In this document: positions 47,388 to 58,381 of the stretch, in pieces
How positions within the stretch are numbered: position 1 is the stretch's first letter
Layout: each line of letters opens with the position of its first letter
Assembly (NCBI GenBank): GCA_025210235.1
Contig: JAOASG010000044.1
Coordinates: forward strand, 62,001-126,000
Origin: Vallitalea sp.
Lineage (GTDB): Bacteria; Bacillota; Clostridia; Lachnospirales; Vallitaleaceae
Length of the DNA stretch: 64,000 nt
Direction of reading: 5' to 3'
Program-made: the position numbers and the translations under genes
The notes under the pieces: model-generated
The model's input: only the letters and a program-made list of their open reading frames with translations
What the model was told of the DNA's origin: nothing
Databases searched by the model: none

Positions 47388-48443
47388 TTATTTAGATTTT
47401 TTATTACTTGATTCTTTTGATTCTTTTGTTTGTTCTTTTTCATCTACTACTGGTATATTAAAATGCTTTCTAACTAAAATATCTATTTCTTTTAATAACT
47501 CAGTATTCTCTAATAAATATTGTTTAGCATTTTCTCTACCTTGACCTAACCTTATTTCATTATATGAATACCAAGCGCCACTTTTATTAACAATGTTTAC
47601 TTGAGTAGCTAGATCCAATATATCTCCTTCTTTTGATATACCTTTTCCAAACATTATATCAAATTCCGCTGTTTTAAACGGAGGAGCAATCTTATTTTTA
47701 ACGACTTTAACTCTAACTCTGTTACCAATAAACTCAGTACTTTGTTTAAGAGTTTCAATTCTTCTAACGTCCATTCTTATTGATGAGTAAAACTTCAAAG
47801 CCCTACCCCCAGTTGTAGTCTCTGGAGATCCAAACATTACTCCTACTTTTTCACGTAATTGATTAATAAATATAACAATACAATTAGATTTATTAATAAC
47901 TGCTGTTAATTTTCTTAATGCTTGAGACATCAGCCTTGCTTGTAATCCTACATGAGAATCTCCCATCTCACCTTCTATTTCTGCTCTTGGTACTAGAGCT
48001 GCAACAGAGTCTACAATAACAATGTCTATCGCTCCAGAACGAACCATAGTTTCTGTAATTTCAAGTGCTTGTTCACCATTATCTGGTTGTGATATATATA
48101 AGTTATCAATATCCACGCCAATTTTCTTTGCATATTCTGGATCGAGCGCGTGCTCAGCGTCGACGAATCCTGCTATTCCGCCATTTTTTTGAGCTTCTGC
48201 TACCATATGTAATGCTACAGTTGTTTTACCGCTAGATTCTGGTCCATAAATCTCTACGATTCTTCCTTTTGGTATACCTCCGGCACCAAGTGCTATATCT
48301 AAACTTAGTGAACCTGTTGGTATAGTTTCAATATTCATGTTTTCTCTAGACTCACCCAACTTCATTATTGAGCCTTTTCCATATTGTTTCTCAATGTTGG
48401 ATATTGCGGCTTCCAGCGCTCTTTTTTTGTCATCATTTTTCAT
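47388..48443 (-). CDS. recA: Recombinase RecA
   Basis: The strand-exchange protein and SOS co-protease. The 351-residue protein has Walker [23 protein letters not shown], loop L2 [22 protein letters not shown] (in part: [14 protein letters not shown]) and a Lys/Glu-rich tail. The reading frame extends to a TTG at 48461, but GGAGG lies 7 bases before the ATG at 48443. It is preceded by a LexA box and a strong promoter. Confidence 0.98.
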   Translation of the reverse strand: MKNDDKKRALEAAISNIEKQYGKGSIMKLGESRENMNIETIPTGSLSLDIALGAGGIPKGRIVEIYGPESSGKTTVALHMVAEAQKNGGIAGFVDAEHALDPEYAKKIGVDIDNLYISQPDNGEQALEITETMVRSGAIDIVIVDSVAALVPRAEIEGEMGDSHVGLQARLMSQALRKLTAVINKSNCIVIFINQLREKVGVMFGSPETTTGGRALKFYSSIRMDVRRIETLKQSTEFIGNRVRVKVVKNKIAPPFKTAEFDIMFGKGISKEGDILDLATQVNIVNKSGAWYSYNEIRLGQGRENAKQYLLENTELLKEIDILVRKHFNIPVVDEKEQTKESKESSNKKSK

Positions 48444-48511
48444 TAAACTTCCTCCTTTCAAAAGTATTCTGCTAAATAGGTTTTAAGAAAATCTCTATAA
48501 AGCAAAAATAT

Positions 48512-48525
48512 CGAACTTATGTTCG
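48512..48525. promoter_or_regulatory. LexA/SOS operator of recA
   Basis: CGAACTTATGTTCG matches the Gram-positive SOS box CGAAC-N4-GTTCG exactly. It lies just downstream of the predicted -10, where LexA would block initiation. Confidence 0.92.
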
Positions 48526-48531
48526 ATATTA

Positions 48532-48560
48532 ATTATAATATATAATAATTATTGCGTCAA
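48532..48560 (-). promoter_or_regulatory. recA promoter
   Basis: TTGACG (48560-48555), a 17-base spacer, TATAAT (48537-48532) on the minus strand, directly upstream of the SOS box. Confidence 0.85.
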
Positions 48561-48630
48561 TATATGATTTTATATGTTTTATTTAATTTCATAATATGTT
48601 GCTTTATTATAATTCAAACAGACATTAAAT

Positions 48631-49860
48631 CTACTTTACTTCATTCCATAACATTATTAATCCTTCAACAACAGCTCTATCTCTAATTTTTTGCCTATTA
48701 CCGCTAAAATTACATCTTTTCACTGTTATATTCCCATTATAATAAACTCCAATATACACAAGTCCTACAGGCTTATCTTCGTCTCCTCCAGTAGGCCCTG
48801 CAATACCTGTAACGGCTATTGCTGTAGAAGTTTTGCAGTTGTTAATAAGTCCCTCTACCATTTCTCTAGCTGTTTCTTCACTAACTGCTCCATATTTATC
48901 AAGAGTATCCTCTCTAACATCAAGATACTTCTTCTTTGCTTCATTAGAATAAGTTATAAAACCTTCCTTATAGACGCTAGATACTCCAGAACAATTAATA
49001 ATCCTTCCACTAAGCAAACCACCTGTACATGATTCAGCAATAGACAGAGTTAAATCCTTCTCTTGTAATATACTTACTAAAGTTTCTTCAAGAGTTTTAT
49101 CATCTGAAGTATATATGTATTCTCCCACTACATTTGATACTTTTTCTTTCATTTCATTAATAAGTTTAATAGCCACTGTTTCATCAGACGTTTTAGCTGT
49201 TATTCTAAGGTGTACTTCACCATTTTTTGCATATGGAGCTATTGTAGGATTGCTTTGATTTTCAATAACATCTTCTAATAACTGTGCTACTTTACTTTCT
49301 CCTATCCCACACAATTTTAGTGTTTCTGAATAGATGACACCCTCATTTAACTTATTAAGTTCTTTTTTTACTTTATCTTCAAACATAGGAACCATTTCAT
49401 TTGGAGGTCCAGGTAAAACAATAATAATATTATTTTCTGTTTTAGCAATAAAGCCTGGAGCTGTTCCATTATCATTATCTAAAACAATAGCACCTTTTGG
49501 AATAAAAGCTTGTTTTAAATTATTACTAGACATTTGTTTGCCCATCTTATTAAAAATATCAATAATTCTTTGTTTTGATTCCTCATGCTCTTCTAATGGT
49601 AAATCTAATACCTTAGCTATTGTTTCTTTTGATAAATCATCAGTTGTAGGTCCTAACCCCCCAGTTGTGATAATGATGCTACTTCTATTCATAGCATTTT
49701 GGATTGTTTTCTCCAATCTATCAACATTATCCCCTACAACTGATTGGTAATAAACTGAAATACCCATATCTGCCAATTGCCTCGATAAGTATTGCGCATT
49801 TGTATTTAAAATATCTCCTAACAATAATTCTGTTCCAATTGCTATAATTTCAGCAGTCAT
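48631..49860 (-). CDS. cinA: CinA-family nicotinamide-nucleotide amidohydrolase
   Basis: A 409-residue two-domain protein. The N-terminal MoCF-like domain (about 1-170; IGTELLLGDILNTNAQYLS, TTGGLGPTTDD) is an ADP-ribose/COG1058 pyrophosphatase in relatives; the C-terminal domain (about 250-405; LSIAESCTGGLLSGRI, GIAGPTGGDEDKPVGLVYIG) is a NMN deamidase. In Firmicutes it is associated with competence and sits upstream of recA, as here. No SOS box is seen in front of it. Confidence 0.93.
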   Translation of the reverse strand: MTAEIIAIGTELLLGDILNTNAQYLSRQLADMGISVYYQSVVGDNVDRLEKTIQNAMNRSSIIITTGGLGPTTDDLSKETIAKVLDLPLEEHEESKQRIIDIFNKMGKQMSSNNLKQAFIPKGAIVLDNDNGTAPGFIAKTENNIIIVLPGPPNEMVPMFEDKVKKELNKLNEGVIYSETLKLCGIGESKVAQLLEDVIENQSNPTIAPYAKNGEVHLRITAKTSDETVAIKLINEMKEKVSNVVGEYIYTSDDKTLEETLVSILQEKDLTLSIAESCTGGLLSGRIINCSGVSSVYKEGFITYSNEAKKKYLDVREDTLDKYGAVSEETAREMVEGLINNCKTSTAIAVTGIAGPTGGDEDKPVGLVYIGVYYNGNITVKRCNFSGNRQKIRDRAVVEGLIMLWNEVK

Positions 49861-49944
49861 GGTTTCACCCTTTCAAAAAATCTATTTTTCTTATCTATAA
49901 AAACATTACTCATCATCTGTAATCACTAACTAGATGAGCCTAGA

Positions 49945-50170
49945 GAAGATGGTATATGGTAATATGGAGCAGCGAGCCACGGACGGCGAGCTCAGCTAGG
50001 TGGTCACTGAAAAACTTAGAATTAAATTCTTAAATACAATAATGTATGTCTCATTTTTATAGGGGAACCCAACATATTGTATTTAAGAATCAACTAAAGG
50101 ATGTTTTTCAGTGACCTTATTAAACACGGACGTTTAATCTGCTGACGGAATATTACCCTATACCATCTTC
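49945..50170. mobile_element. Inverted-repeat element of family B carrying a nested element
   Basis: The ends are complementary over 21 bases with one mismatch: GAAGATGGTATATGGTAA… at 49945-49965 and …TTACCCTATACCATCTTC at 50150-50170. A second element, 50002-50116, lies inside. No reading frame of note. The surrounding 348-bp gap 49861-50208 holds nothing else. Confidence 0.75.
50002..50116. mobile_element. MITE-like element with GGTCACTG ends, family A-related
   Basis: 115 bp with inverted ends GGTCACTGAAAAAC and GTTTTTCAGTGACC. Its core (GGGAACCCAACATATTGTAT, then AAGAATCAACTAAA) matches the core of family A, but the ends differ from the TAATTGCAAAAC ends of that family. Nested inside the family B element 49945-50170. 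Confidence 0.85.
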
Positions 50171-50208
50171 GCGGAAACTTTTAATCATTTTCTTAGTAAA
50201 TTTCTAAT

Positions 50209-50742
50209 CTATTCTTTAAAAACATCAACATTCTTTGTAATATAATCAAGTGCAGATATTATAGTAAACAGCAATGAAGCGTAAATTAGTATTTGTTCTA
50301 TAACAACAATACCTTCAAAATCAAAACTACATAAAACAACAATAATCATAACCATAGTAGTGGCAGTTTTTATTTTACCCCACCATCCAGCAGCAATAAC
50401 TTTTCCTGTATTAGCTGCAACAAGTCTAAATCCACTTATAATAAACTCTCTACTTATAATAATAATTACGATCCAAGCCGCTAACTCTTGTGATTCAACA
50501 AAATAAATAAGTGCTGAAGATACTAATAACTTATCAGCAAGAGGATCCATAAACTTACCAAAATTTGTTACTAAATTTCTTGATCTAGCGATATGTCCAT
50601 CAAGAAAATCAGTTAAACAAGCAACAATAAATATAATTACACCAATTATATTTCCATATGGTGCATCTATTACATACAAAGATAATAGAAAAAACGGAAT
50701 TAAAATCACACGAAACAAAGTTAATTTATTAGCTAAATTCAT
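50209..50742 (-). CDS. pgsA: CDP-diacylglycerol-glycerol-3-phosphate 3-phosphatidyltransferase
   Basis: Makes phosphatidylglycerol phosphate in the membrane. The 177-residue protein has the CDP-alcohol phosphotransferase motif D-G-x2-A-R-x8-G-x3-D-x3-D (in LDGHIARSRN and GKFMDPLADK) and about five membrane segments. It overlaps the end of rimO by 14 bp, and GGAGAGG before the ATG lies within rimO, so the two are translationally linked. Confidence 0.95.
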   Translation of the reverse strand: MNLANKLTLFRVILIPFFLLSLYVIDAPYGNIIGVIIFIVACLTDFLDGHIARSRNLVTNFGKFMDPLADKLLVSSALIYFVESQELAAWIVIIIISREFIISGFRLVAANTGKVIAAGWWGKIKTATTMVMIIVVLCSFDFEGIVVIEQILIYASLLFTIISALDYITKNVDVFKE

Positions 50743-52069
50743 AATATACCTCTCCTATCAAATCATATTCATTAGATGAACAAATTTTAACCTTCACAAT
50801 ATCTCCAGTTATTAATTCATAAGGGCTAGTCACAAAAACTATACCATCAACGTCTGGTGCATCACGATAAGATCTACCACAGTAAACCTTATCTTCTGGA
50901 ATATATCCTTCAATAATAACAGAAAAAACTTTACCTACTAATTCTTCATTGATAGATTTTGAAATACTTTGTTGCACTACCATTATTTCATCTTTTCTTT
51001 TTTCTTTAACGTCTTGTTCTATTTGATCTTCAAATAATGCAGCTGGTGTATCTTCTTCCGGAGAATATGTAAATACTCCCAATCTATCAAATCGAATATC
51101 TTCAACAAATTCTTTCATGTCTTCAAATTGTTCTTTAGTCTCTCCAGGGAAGCCAGTTATAAGTGTCGTTCTAAGGCAAATATCAGGTATACTTGCTCTA
51201 AGCTTCATAATTGCATCTTTAATCTGTTCTTTTGTTCCTTTTCTAGCCATTCTTTTTAGTATATCATTGTTAGCATGTTGAATAGGCATGTCTAAATAAT
51301 TAAGTATTTTCTCTTCCTCTTTCATTACTTTAATTAACTCTTCTGTAATTTCCTCAGGATAGCAGTATAAAAGTCGTATCCATTCAATGCCTTCAATTTT
51401 ACATAATTCTTTTAATAAAACAGGTAATTTCTTTTCACCATATAAGTCAATACCATATTTAGTTGTATCTTGAGCAACTAAGATTAATTCTTTTACACCC
51501 TTTTTGGCTAAATATTTGGTTTCTTCAACGAGACTTTCTATAGTCCTGCTTTTAATTTTACCTCTTATTTTAGGAATAATACAATAAGTACAATGATTAT
51601 CGCAACCTTCAGCTATTTTAAGATAAGCATAATATCCTACAGAACTAATAACCCTATTAATATATCTATCTGGGATACGATCTTTATCTTCAAAGGCAAT
51701 ATATTTTTTATCTTTTAGTACCGATTCTACCGCCTCTATAACTTTATCATAATTAGCAGTACCTAAAATAGCATCAATCTCAGGCATCTCTTTTATTAGT
51801 TCTTCTTGATACCTCTGTGCTAAACAACCAGTTACAATTAAGGCCTTACAATTACCATTTTCTTTGTATTGCCCCATTTCTATAATAGTTTCAATACTTT
51901 CTTCCTTGGCATCTTGTATAAAACCACATGTATTTACTACTATTACATCTGCTTCTCTTTCATCATTAATTAGTTTATATCCTTTATCTCTAAGTAGTCC
52001 TAGCATTACTTCACTATCTACAAGATTTTTATCACAACCAAGTGAAATAAATGAGATTTTTATGTCCAA
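50729..52069 (-). CDS. rimO: Ribosomal protein S12 methylthiotransferase RimO
   Basis: A radical-SAM enzyme that methylthiolates an Asp of ribosomal protein S12. About 446 residues: an N-terminal UPF0004 domain with Cys ligands (SLGCDKN, NTCGFI, VTGCLAQRY), the radical-SAM CxxxCxxC as CDNHCTYC, and a C-terminal TRAM domain. The frame is open from a GTG at 52078 that overlaps the ribosome site; the TTG at 52069, 8 bases after AAAGGAG, gives the usual start (LDIKISFISLGC). Confidence 0.95.
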   Translation of the reverse strand: MDIKISFISLGCDKNLVDSEVMLGLLRDKGYKLINDEREADVIVVNTCGFIQDAKEESIETIIEMGQYKENGNCKALIVTGCLAQRYQEELIKEMPEIDAILGTANYDKVIEAVESVLKDKKYIAFEDKDRIPDRYINRVISSVGYYAYLKIAEGCDNHCTYCIIPKIRGKIKSRTIESLVEETKYLAKKGVKELILVAQDTTKYGIDLYGEKKLPVLLKELCKIEGIEWIRLLYCYPEEITEELIKVMKEEEKILNYLDMPIQHANNDILKRMARKGTKEQIKDAIMKLRASIPDICLRTTLITGFPGETKEQFEDMKEFVEDIRFDRLGVFTYSPEEDTPAALFEDQIEQDVKEKRKDEIMVVQQSISKSINEELVGKVFSVIIEGYIPEDKVYCGRSYRDAPDVDGIVFVTSPYELITGDIVKVKICSSNEYDLIGEVYYEFS

Positions 52070-52121
52070 AAAGAGCACTCCTTTTCTCTATACGTTATGT
52101 TTTGGTTAGAAATATTTAACG

Positions 52122-52973
52122 CTAAGTTAAACATTTCCCAGCGCTTTTTACGCAGTTATTCATTAGCATAGCTATAGTCATTGGGCCAACTCCTCCTGGA
52201 ACAGGGGTTATAGCGCCAGCAATAGTAGCACATTCGTCATAGCTTACATCTCCACAGAGTTTTCCATTATCTAATCTATTCATACCTACGTCAATAACTG
52301 TAGCACCTTCTTTAATAAAATCCTTTGTAACAAAGTTAGCTCTACCAATAGCAACAACTAAAATATCTGCTTGTTTACAAATTTCCTTAATATTTTTTGT
52401 TCTAGAATGACAAATAGTTACAGTACCATTTTCTCTTAATAGTAACATGGATACGGGTTTTCCTACAATATTACTTCTACCAATTACAACGCAATTTTTT
52501 CCTTCTATTTCTATATTATACCTTTTAATTAGTTCTATAATACCTGCAGGTGTACAAGATACAAATCCATCTCTACCAATACTAAGATTACCTACACTAT
52601 ATGGATGAAAACCATCAACATCTTTTGATGGATCAATTGCTAATAGTATCTTTTCTTCATCAATATGTTTTGGAAGTGGTAATTGTACTAAAATCCCATG
52701 CACATCATCTCTTGTATTTAATTCATTAACTAATTTAAGTAATTCATCTTCTGAAGTATTTTCATCTAGTTCGTAAGCCAAAGATCTAATTCCAACATAC
52801 TCACAAGCTTTCTTTTTATGTTTAACATAAACTTGAGAAGCAGGATCATTTCCTACTAAAACAACTGCAAGAGTTGGATTTATTCCTTTTTCTTTTAAGT
52901 CTTTTACGCTAGATATTAGTTCATCTTTAATTTCAGCTGAAACTTTTCTTCCATCGATTTTTACAGCACTCAC
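52122..52973 (-). CDS. folD: Methylenetetrahydrofolate dehydrogenase/cyclohydrolase
   Basis: A bifunctional enzyme converting methylene-THF to formyl-THF. The 283-residue protein has [10 protein letters not shown] with the catalytic Lys, [27 protein letters not shown] (NADP site) and [15 protein letters not shown] at the C-terminus. The start is GTG with GGAGG 8 bases upstream. It is 14 bp after fhs and works with it in one-carbon metabolism. Confidence 0.97.
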   Translation of the reverse strand: MSAVKIDGRKVSAEIKDELISSVKDLKEKGINPTLAVVLVGNDPASQVYVKHKKKACEYVGIRSLAYELDENTSEDELLKLVNELNTRDDVHGILVQLPLPKHIDEEKILLAIDPSKDVDGFHPYSVGNLSIGRDGFVSCTPAGIIELIKRYNIEIEGKNCVVIGRSNIVGKPVSMLLLRENGTVTICHSRTKNIKEICKQADILVVAIGRANFVTKDFIKEGATVIDVGMNRLDNGKLCGDVSYDECATIAGAITPVPGGVGPMTIAMLMNNCVKSAGKCLT

Positions 52974-52987
52974 AAGTAATCCCTCCT

Positions 52988-54658
52988 TTAGAACAATCCA
53001 CTTATTTTTCCGTTTTTATCAACATCAATACCTTCTGCTGCTGGTTTTTTTGGTAAACCTGGCATTGTCATAACATTTCCAGTAATAGCAACAATAAATC
53101 CAGCTCCAGCTGATATATTTACTTCTCTAACAGTTATATCAAAACCTTCAGGTCTTCCTAATAGATTAGGGTTATCTGAAAAAGAATACTGAGTCTTAGC
53201 TATACAAACAGGTAATTTATCTAGTCCCATGTCTACAATTTTCTTTATAGATTTTTTAGCCTTAGCTGTATAATTAACGCTATCCGCTCCATAAATCTTA
53301 TTTGCAACATTCATAATTTTATTTTCTATGCTATCATTTTCATCATATATAAATTTAAAATTACTTTCTTTTGTCTCAAGTGTTTCAATTACCTTTTGTG
53401 CTAATTCTATACCACCTTGACCACCTTTTTCCCATACTTCAGATATTGCAAATTCACAACCCATTTTTTCACATTTTTCTTTAACAAAAGAAATTTCTTT
53501 ATCTGAATCAGTAACAAAAGAATTTAGTGTAACTACAATAGGAACTTCGTATTGTTGTAAATTTTCTATATGTTTTTCAAGATTAACAAAACCTCTTTCA
53601 ACTGCTTCAACATCTTCAGCAGAAAGATTATTCTTAGCTATTCCACCATTATATTTTAAAGCTCTAATTGTTGCAACTAATACGATTGCATCTGGTTTTA
53701 AATTACCTTTTCTACATTTAATATCCAAGAATTTTTCAGCTCCAAGATCAGCACCAAAACCTGCTTCAGTAATTACTATATCAGATAATTTTAATGCAAG
53801 TTTTGTAGCTCTTATACTGTTACAACCATGAGCTATATTAGCAAAAGGGCCACCATGCATAAGAGCAGGTGTATTTTCAAGAGTTTGAACAAGGTTTGGC
53901 TTGATGGCATCTTTTAATAATGCTGTCATAGCTCCCTCAGCATTTAAATCTCCTGCAGTAACAGGTTCTCCATCATAAGAATAAGCAACTATTATTCTAC
54001 TTAATCTATCCTTTAAGTCTTCTAAGTCATTTGCTAGACATAGAATTGCCATAACTTCAGAAGCAACACTAATCATAAATCCATCTTCTCGTGGAACTCC
54101 TTGCATCCGCCCACCTAGACCAACAACAATACTTCTAAGAGCTCTATCATTCATATCTACTACTCTTTTCCATACAATTTGTCTAGGATCAATTCCTAAT
54201 TTATTTCCTTGTTGAAGATGATTATCTAACATAGCAGATAATAAATTATGAGTAATACTTACAGCATGAATATCCCCTGTAAAATGTAAATTAATATCTT
54301 CCATTGGTACAACCTGTGCATATCCACCACCAGCTGCTCCACCTTTTATACCCATACAAGGTCCTAAAGATGGTTCTCTAAGTGCAATAATAGCATTCTT
54401 ACCTAATTTACCCATTGCTTGACCTAAACCTACCGTAGTTGTTGTTTTTCCTTCACCAGCAGGAGTTGGATTAATAGCAGTTACAAGTATAAGTTTTCCG
54501 TTTTCATTGTTTTCAACTTTTTCCCATAAATCATCACTAATTTTAGCCTTATATTTTCCGTAAAATTCTATATCATTCTCTGTTAGTCCTAACTTACTAG
54601 CAATAACACTAATATGCTCCATATTAGCTTCATTAGCAATTTGAATATCTGTTTTCAT
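52988..54658 (-). CDS. fhs: Formate-tetrahydrofolate ligase
   Basis: Activates formate onto THF with ATP. The 556-residue protein has the P-loop [30 protein letters not shown] and the C-terminal [16 protein letters not shown] motif. The pair fhs-folD also fits acetogenic or glycine/purine one-carbon use; no other Wood-Ljungdahl gene is in the window. GGAGAG precedes the ATG. Confidence 0.97.
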   Translation of the reverse strand: MKTDIQIANEANMEHISVIASKLGLTENDIEFYGKYKAKISDDLWEKVENNENGKLILVTAINPTPAGEGKTTTTVGLGQAMGKLGKNAIIALREPSLGPCMGIKGGAAGGGYAQVVPMEDINLHFTGDIHAVSITHNLLSAMLDNHLQQGNKLGIDPRQIVWKRVVDMNDRALRSIVVGLGGRMQGVPREDGFMISVASEVMAILCLANDLEDLKDRLSRIIVAYSYDGEPVTAGDLNAEGAMTALLKDAIKPNLVQTLENTPALMHGGPFANIAHGCNSIRATKLALKLSDIVITEAGFGADLGAEKFLDIKCRKGNLKPDAIVLVATIRALKYNGGIAKNNLSAEDVEAVERGFVNLEKHIENLQQYEVPIVVTLNSFVTDSDKEISFVKEKCEKMGCEFAISEVWEKGGQGGIELAQKVIETLETKESNFKFIYDENDSIENKIMNVANKIYGADSVNYTAKAKKSIKKIVDMGLDKLPVCIAKTQYSFSDNPNLLGRPEGFDITVREVNISAGAGFIVAITGNVMTMPGLPKKPAAEGIDVDKNGKISGLF

Positions 54659-54723
54659 ATTAATATCTCTCCTCTATGTAATATTTTTTATAATTATTTA
54701 AACCTAGCACATACTTTAGTTAA

Positions 54724-57204
54724 TTACTTATTTTCTTCTGATGTTGCAGAAACTTCACTTTTCATCTTCTCATATTCCTCTTTTGTAATTAATACTTTAC
54801 GAGGTCTACTACCTTCTTCACCACCGACAATTCCTGAATCATATAATTGATCAACTATTCTAGCTGCTCTATTATAACCAACTCTAAAATGTCTTTGAAT
54901 CATTGAAGCTGATGCTTTTTGTTTATCAATAACTAGTTCCAGTGCATCATTATAATAATCATCTTTATCATCTTTCTTGCCCATAACTTTTTTATCTGAA
55001 GAAATTTGACTTATAATTTTATCATTATATATTACTTTTTGGCTTTCTTTTAAAAATTCAACAATATATTCAACTTCTTTATCTGATATAAAAGCTCCCT
55101 GTACTCTAAGAGGCTTTTGAACTCCAACAGGATAAAACAACATATCTCCTTTCCCTAATAATTTCTCTGCTCCATTCATATCAATAATAGTTCTAGAATC
55201 TGTTCCAGATGATACGGAAAAAGCTATCCTTGATGGAATATTAGCTTTAATTAAGCCAGTGATAACATCAACAGAAGGTCTTTGAGTGGCAATAATTAAA
55301 TGGATACCCGCCGCTCTAGCCATTTGAGCTAATCTACATATTGCTTCTTCTACATCATTAGGTGCAACCATCATTAAATCAGCTAATTCATCCACAATAA
55401 TAATTATTTGTGGCAATATGGAACCTTCACCTGTTTTCTTCACAAGCTTATTGTAACCTTTTATATCTCTTACATTAGATGCCGCAAATAACTTATATCT
55501 GTCTGACATCTCACTAACAGCCCAATTAAGCGCCCCTGCTGCTTTCTTAGGATCTGTAACAACAGGTATTAGTAAATGTGGAATTCCATTATAAACACTA
55601 AGTTCAACAACTTTTGGATCAATCATTACTAATTTTACTTCATTAGGACTTGATTTATATATAATACTTGTAATTAATGTATTTATACATACACTTTTAC
55701 CTGAACCAGTAGCCCCAGCAATTAGCATATGAGGCATACGAGAAATATCTGCCACCATTACTTTACCTGCAATATCTTTTCCTAGAGCAAAAGCAACATT
55801 TGATGGAAATTGTTTAAATTCCTCTGTATCTATAACTTCTCTTAAAAATACAGAACTTACTTCTTCATTAGGAACCTCTATACCAACAGCTGATTTTCCA
55901 GGTATAGGAGCTTCAATTCTAATCCCTGATGCTGCAAGATTAAGCGCAATATCATCTGATAATGATACAATTTTACTAACCTTAACCCCCTGCTCTGGTT
56001 GCAACTCATACCTAGTTACAGTTGGCCCACAGCTCACATTTAGAACTTTAGCTCTAACCCCAAAGCTTTCAAGAGTCTTTTCTAATTTGTCAGCATTTTT
56101 TACAATAGTACTTTTTGAACCTTTATTACCTGCTAAAGGATTTTTCTTTAATAAATCTATTGATGGAAACTCATATTCTACACTATCATTTTCATCAGTT
56201 AACTGTATCTCATTTTCTATTGTAGCATTTTCTATTGTTTTGCTTTCTTGGCTTATATCCTGTTTTGGTATTTCTTCTTTCTCTGTAGGTGGAACATATT
56301 CTTTTTTTGTAAGTGAAATATTTTCTTGTTCTGTTTCTTTATGTACTGTTTTTTCCTCTTCAATAATAAATTCTTCTATTGGTGTATCATCAATACTAAG
56401 AGATACTTTATTTAGGAAACTTTCTTTATCTGATTTCTTATCTAGAGAATCATTATTATTATCTTCATCATATATAGTGTATTCTTCAATCATGCGTTCT
56501 CTATTTTCTTTAGTTTTTTCAATCACATCTATACTTTTATTTTTAATTTTATTTCTTATAACCGAAATAAAATCAAATAGTGATTTTTCAGTTAATAAAA
56601 TCACAAGAATAATGCAAATTAAAACTAATAGTATATATGTCCCTATTTCACCTATTAGTAAAATAAGTAAATCTCCAAATAATCCTCCTATATACCCTCC
56701 AGCAACTTTATTTGTAGATAATTTAAAATACGTAGCTAATTGAGGAAAAAAAGCACCAAACCCATTAACTTTTAAAATCTGTGCTCCTTTGTTATAAAAA
56801 ACATGTGAAAATATGGATACTGTAAGCAAAAAAATGCAACCTAAATATATACGATTATTAAGTAATTTATTGCCTTTATTAAATATCTTAAAAAAAGAAG
56901 CTAGGAATATTAAAACTGGTATTAAATAAGCTCCTACTCCAAATAGTCCAAAAAACAAATTATTAATTGCTTTGCCTAGTGCTCCTGCTTTATTAAAATA
57001 AACACTAATAAACATGAGTAATGAAAAAGCAAAAAATGATATAACTATTATTTCATATTTTAGATTATTCATTATTGCATCGTCATTATTATTTTTTTTA
57101 GAATGTGTTGTTTTAGTACTTGATTTCTTAGCACTTGGTTTTTTAGTACTTGATTTCTTAGTACTTGGTTTCTTCGGCTTCGTTGTTTTTTTCTTTTGTG
57201 CCAT
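54724..57204 (-). CDS. ftsK: DNA translocase FtsK/SpoIIIE
   Basis: An 826-residue septal DNA pump. A Lys/Ser/Thr-rich N-terminus (repeated [16 protein letters not shown] units, about 1-40), four membrane segments about 48-205, an acidic linker, the motor domain with Walker A GATGSGKS and the C-terminal gamma winged helix (about 750-815) that reads KOPS/SRS sequences. In spore formers the SpoIIIE member of this family packs the chromosome into the forespore; the neighbourhood of dpaAB, dapG and tepA is the same as that of spoIIIE in B. subtilis. Confidence 0.96.
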   Translation of the reverse strand: MAQKKKTTKPKKPSTKKSSTKKPSAKKSSTKTTHSKKNNNDDAIMNNLKYEIIVISFFAFSLLMFISVYFNKAGALGKAINNLFFGLFGVGAYLIPVLIFLASFFKIFNKGNKLLNNRIYLGCIFLLTVSIFSHVFYNKGAQILKVNGFGAFFPQLATYFKLSTNKVAGGYIGGLFGDLLILLIGEIGTYILLVLICIILVILLTEKSLFDFISVIRNKIKNKSIDVIEKTKENRERMIEEYTIYDEDNNNDSLDKKSDKESFLNKVSLSIDDTPIEEFIIEEEKTVHKETEQENISLTKKEYVPPTEKEEIPKQDISQESKTIENATIENEIQLTDENDSVEYEFPSIDLLKKNPLAGNKGSKSTIVKNADKLEKTLESFGVRAKVLNVSCGPTVTRYELQPEQGVKVSKIVSLSDDIALNLAASGIRIEAPIPGKSAVGIEVPNEEVSSVFLREVIDTEEFKQFPSNVAFALGKDIAGKVMVADISRMPHMLIAGATGSGKSVCINTLITSIIYKSSPNEVKLVMIDPKVVELSVYNGIPHLLIPVVTDPKKAAGALNWAVSEMSDRYKLFAASNVRDIKGYNKLVKKTGEGSILPQIIIIVDELADLMMVAPNDVEEAICRLAQMARAAGIHLIIATQRPSVDVITGLIKANIPSRIAFSVSSGTDSRTIIDMNGAEKLLGKGDMLFYPVGVQKPLRVQGAFISDKEVEYIVEFLKESQKVIYNDKIISQISSDKKVMGKKDDKDDYYNDALELVIDKQKASASMIQRHFRVGYNRAARIVDQLYDSGIVGGEEGSRPRKVLITKEEYEKMKSEVSATSEENK

Positions 57205-57295
57205 ACACTACTCCCTTCTATGTCAGCGTTAAAAATAAAGCACCTATGAATCTTTGCATATATATTTTACTCTTTTTACCATATTATTTCAACCA

Positions 57296-57496
57296 CTACA
57301 TTTTCAGTTCATTACCAGGGATTAGATGCTTATCCAGATATACACTTAGGTCAGTAGATATCACTCTTTTTATAATGTACTTATCATCTTTTCTATACAC
57401 TTGAATAGTATTACCTTCATAATTTATTTCTTCATACTTAAAATCATCTTCTTTAGTAGGATATAGTTGTTCATAAGGTACAATAGAATAGAACAT
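57296..57496 (-). CDS. ylzJ: YlzJ-like protein
   Basis: A 66-residue small protein of the YlzJ family ([13 protein letters not shown] at the N-terminus, IQVYRKDDKYIIKRVISTD). Function unknown. Its ATG overlaps the tepA stop by one base (TAATG), so the pair is translationally coupled, and it has the same place between tepA and the FtsK/SpoIIIE gene as in Bacilli. Confidence 0.85.
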   Translation of the reverse strand: MFYSIVPYEQLYPTKEDDFKYEEINYEGNTIQVYRKDDKYIIKRVISTDLSVYLDKHLIPGNELKM

Positions 57497-58194
57497 TACG
57501 ATTCCTTCTCTCCTTTATACTCTTCTATCATTTCATATAATTTTTTAATAGCTTTATCTATACCACCTAACTCATCTATTATTCCTTCATTGACAGCTTC
57601 TTCTCCAACAACAATTGTTCCTACATCTTTAGCTAATTGACCTGTATCTAGCATAAGTTGTTTTAACCTCTCTCTACTTATATTAGAATTATTTGTAATA
57701 AAATCTAATATCCTATCTTGCATCTTATCAAAATACTCAAATGTCTGTGGAACTCCTATAACTGTCCCACTCATTCTTACAGGATGAATTGTCATAGTTG
57801 AACTTGGAACTATAAAAGAATATTTTGTTGAAACAGCTAAAGGTACGCCAATAGAATGACCTCCTCCTAAAACAATAGAGACAGTTGGTTTACTAAGTGA
57901 AGCTATCATTTCTGCTATAGCAAGTCCTGCTTCTACATCACCACCAACAGTATTTAAAAGTAGTAACAATCCATCTATATTATCACTTTCTTCTATTGAA
58001 GCAAGTTGTGGCAATACATGTTCATATTTTGTTGTTTTATTCTGTTGTGGAAGACACACATGTCCTTCAACTTGACCAATGATTGTTAAACAATGAATTC
58101 TATCATTCTCTTTTTCAATAGTAACTTGTCCATACTCTTTAACTTCTTCAGGATCAGCTTTTTCATTATTATTTATTTTTATATTTTTATCCAT
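57496..58194 (-). CDS. tepA: ClpP-family protease TepA
   Basis: A 232-residue ClpP/crotonase-fold peptidase of the translocation-enhancing protein group (YmfB). [20 protein letters not shown] and [14 protein letters not shown] carry the oxyanion and Ser region, [12 protein letters not shown] the His. B. subtilis TepA has been linked to SASP degradation and protein export. The reading frame runs to a TTG at 58212 inside the ribosome site; the ATG at 58194 with AAGGG upstream is preferred. Confidence 0.9.
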   Translation of the reverse strand: MDKNIKINNNEKADPEEVKEYGQVTIEKENDRIHCLTIIGQVEGHVCLPQQNKTTKYEHVLPQLASIEESDNIDGLLLLLNTVGGDVEAGLAIAEMIASLSKPTVSIVLGGGHSIGVPLAVSTKYSFIVPSSTMTIHPVRMSGTVIGVPQTFEYFDKMQDRILDFITNNSNISRERLKQLMLDTGQLAKDVGTIVVGEEAVNEGIIDELGGIDKAIKKLYEMIEEYKGEKES

Positions 58195-58306
58195 TATTTT
58201 TTCGCCCTTCAATAATATATATTTGTAACATATATTATACGAATAAATATGGGATTTAATTCATGTAATTAGATTTTAAGGTAAATAAAAAAATAATTTA
58301 AGATTC

Positions 58307-58361
58307 CGCGGAGATGATATAGGATAGCTAACTGCTCCATATTACCCTATACCATCTTCGC
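58307..58361. repeat. Short palindromic repeat, family B
   Basis: GCGGAGATGATATAGGATA on the left is an imperfect complement of TATTACCCTATACCATCTTCGC's inner 20 bases on the right. The segment from 58332 matches the left arm of the element at 49945 in reverse over about 30 bases. It sits between tepA and dapG. Confidence 0.65.
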
Positions 58362-58381
58362 TAGTCTCAATGAATTTAATT

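Noticed and set aside
49334..49750. 138-codon plus-strand frame
   Set aside because: Antisense of cinA, low complexity, no ribosome site.
54659..54723. Possible tetrahydrofolate riboswitch before fhs
   Set aside because: The spacer to ftsK is only about 65 bases and shows no conserved structure.
56087..56743. 218-codon open frame on the plus strand
   Set aside because: It runs antisense through ftsK, is Ser/Phe-rich, lacks a ribosome site and resembles no family; ftsK is certain.
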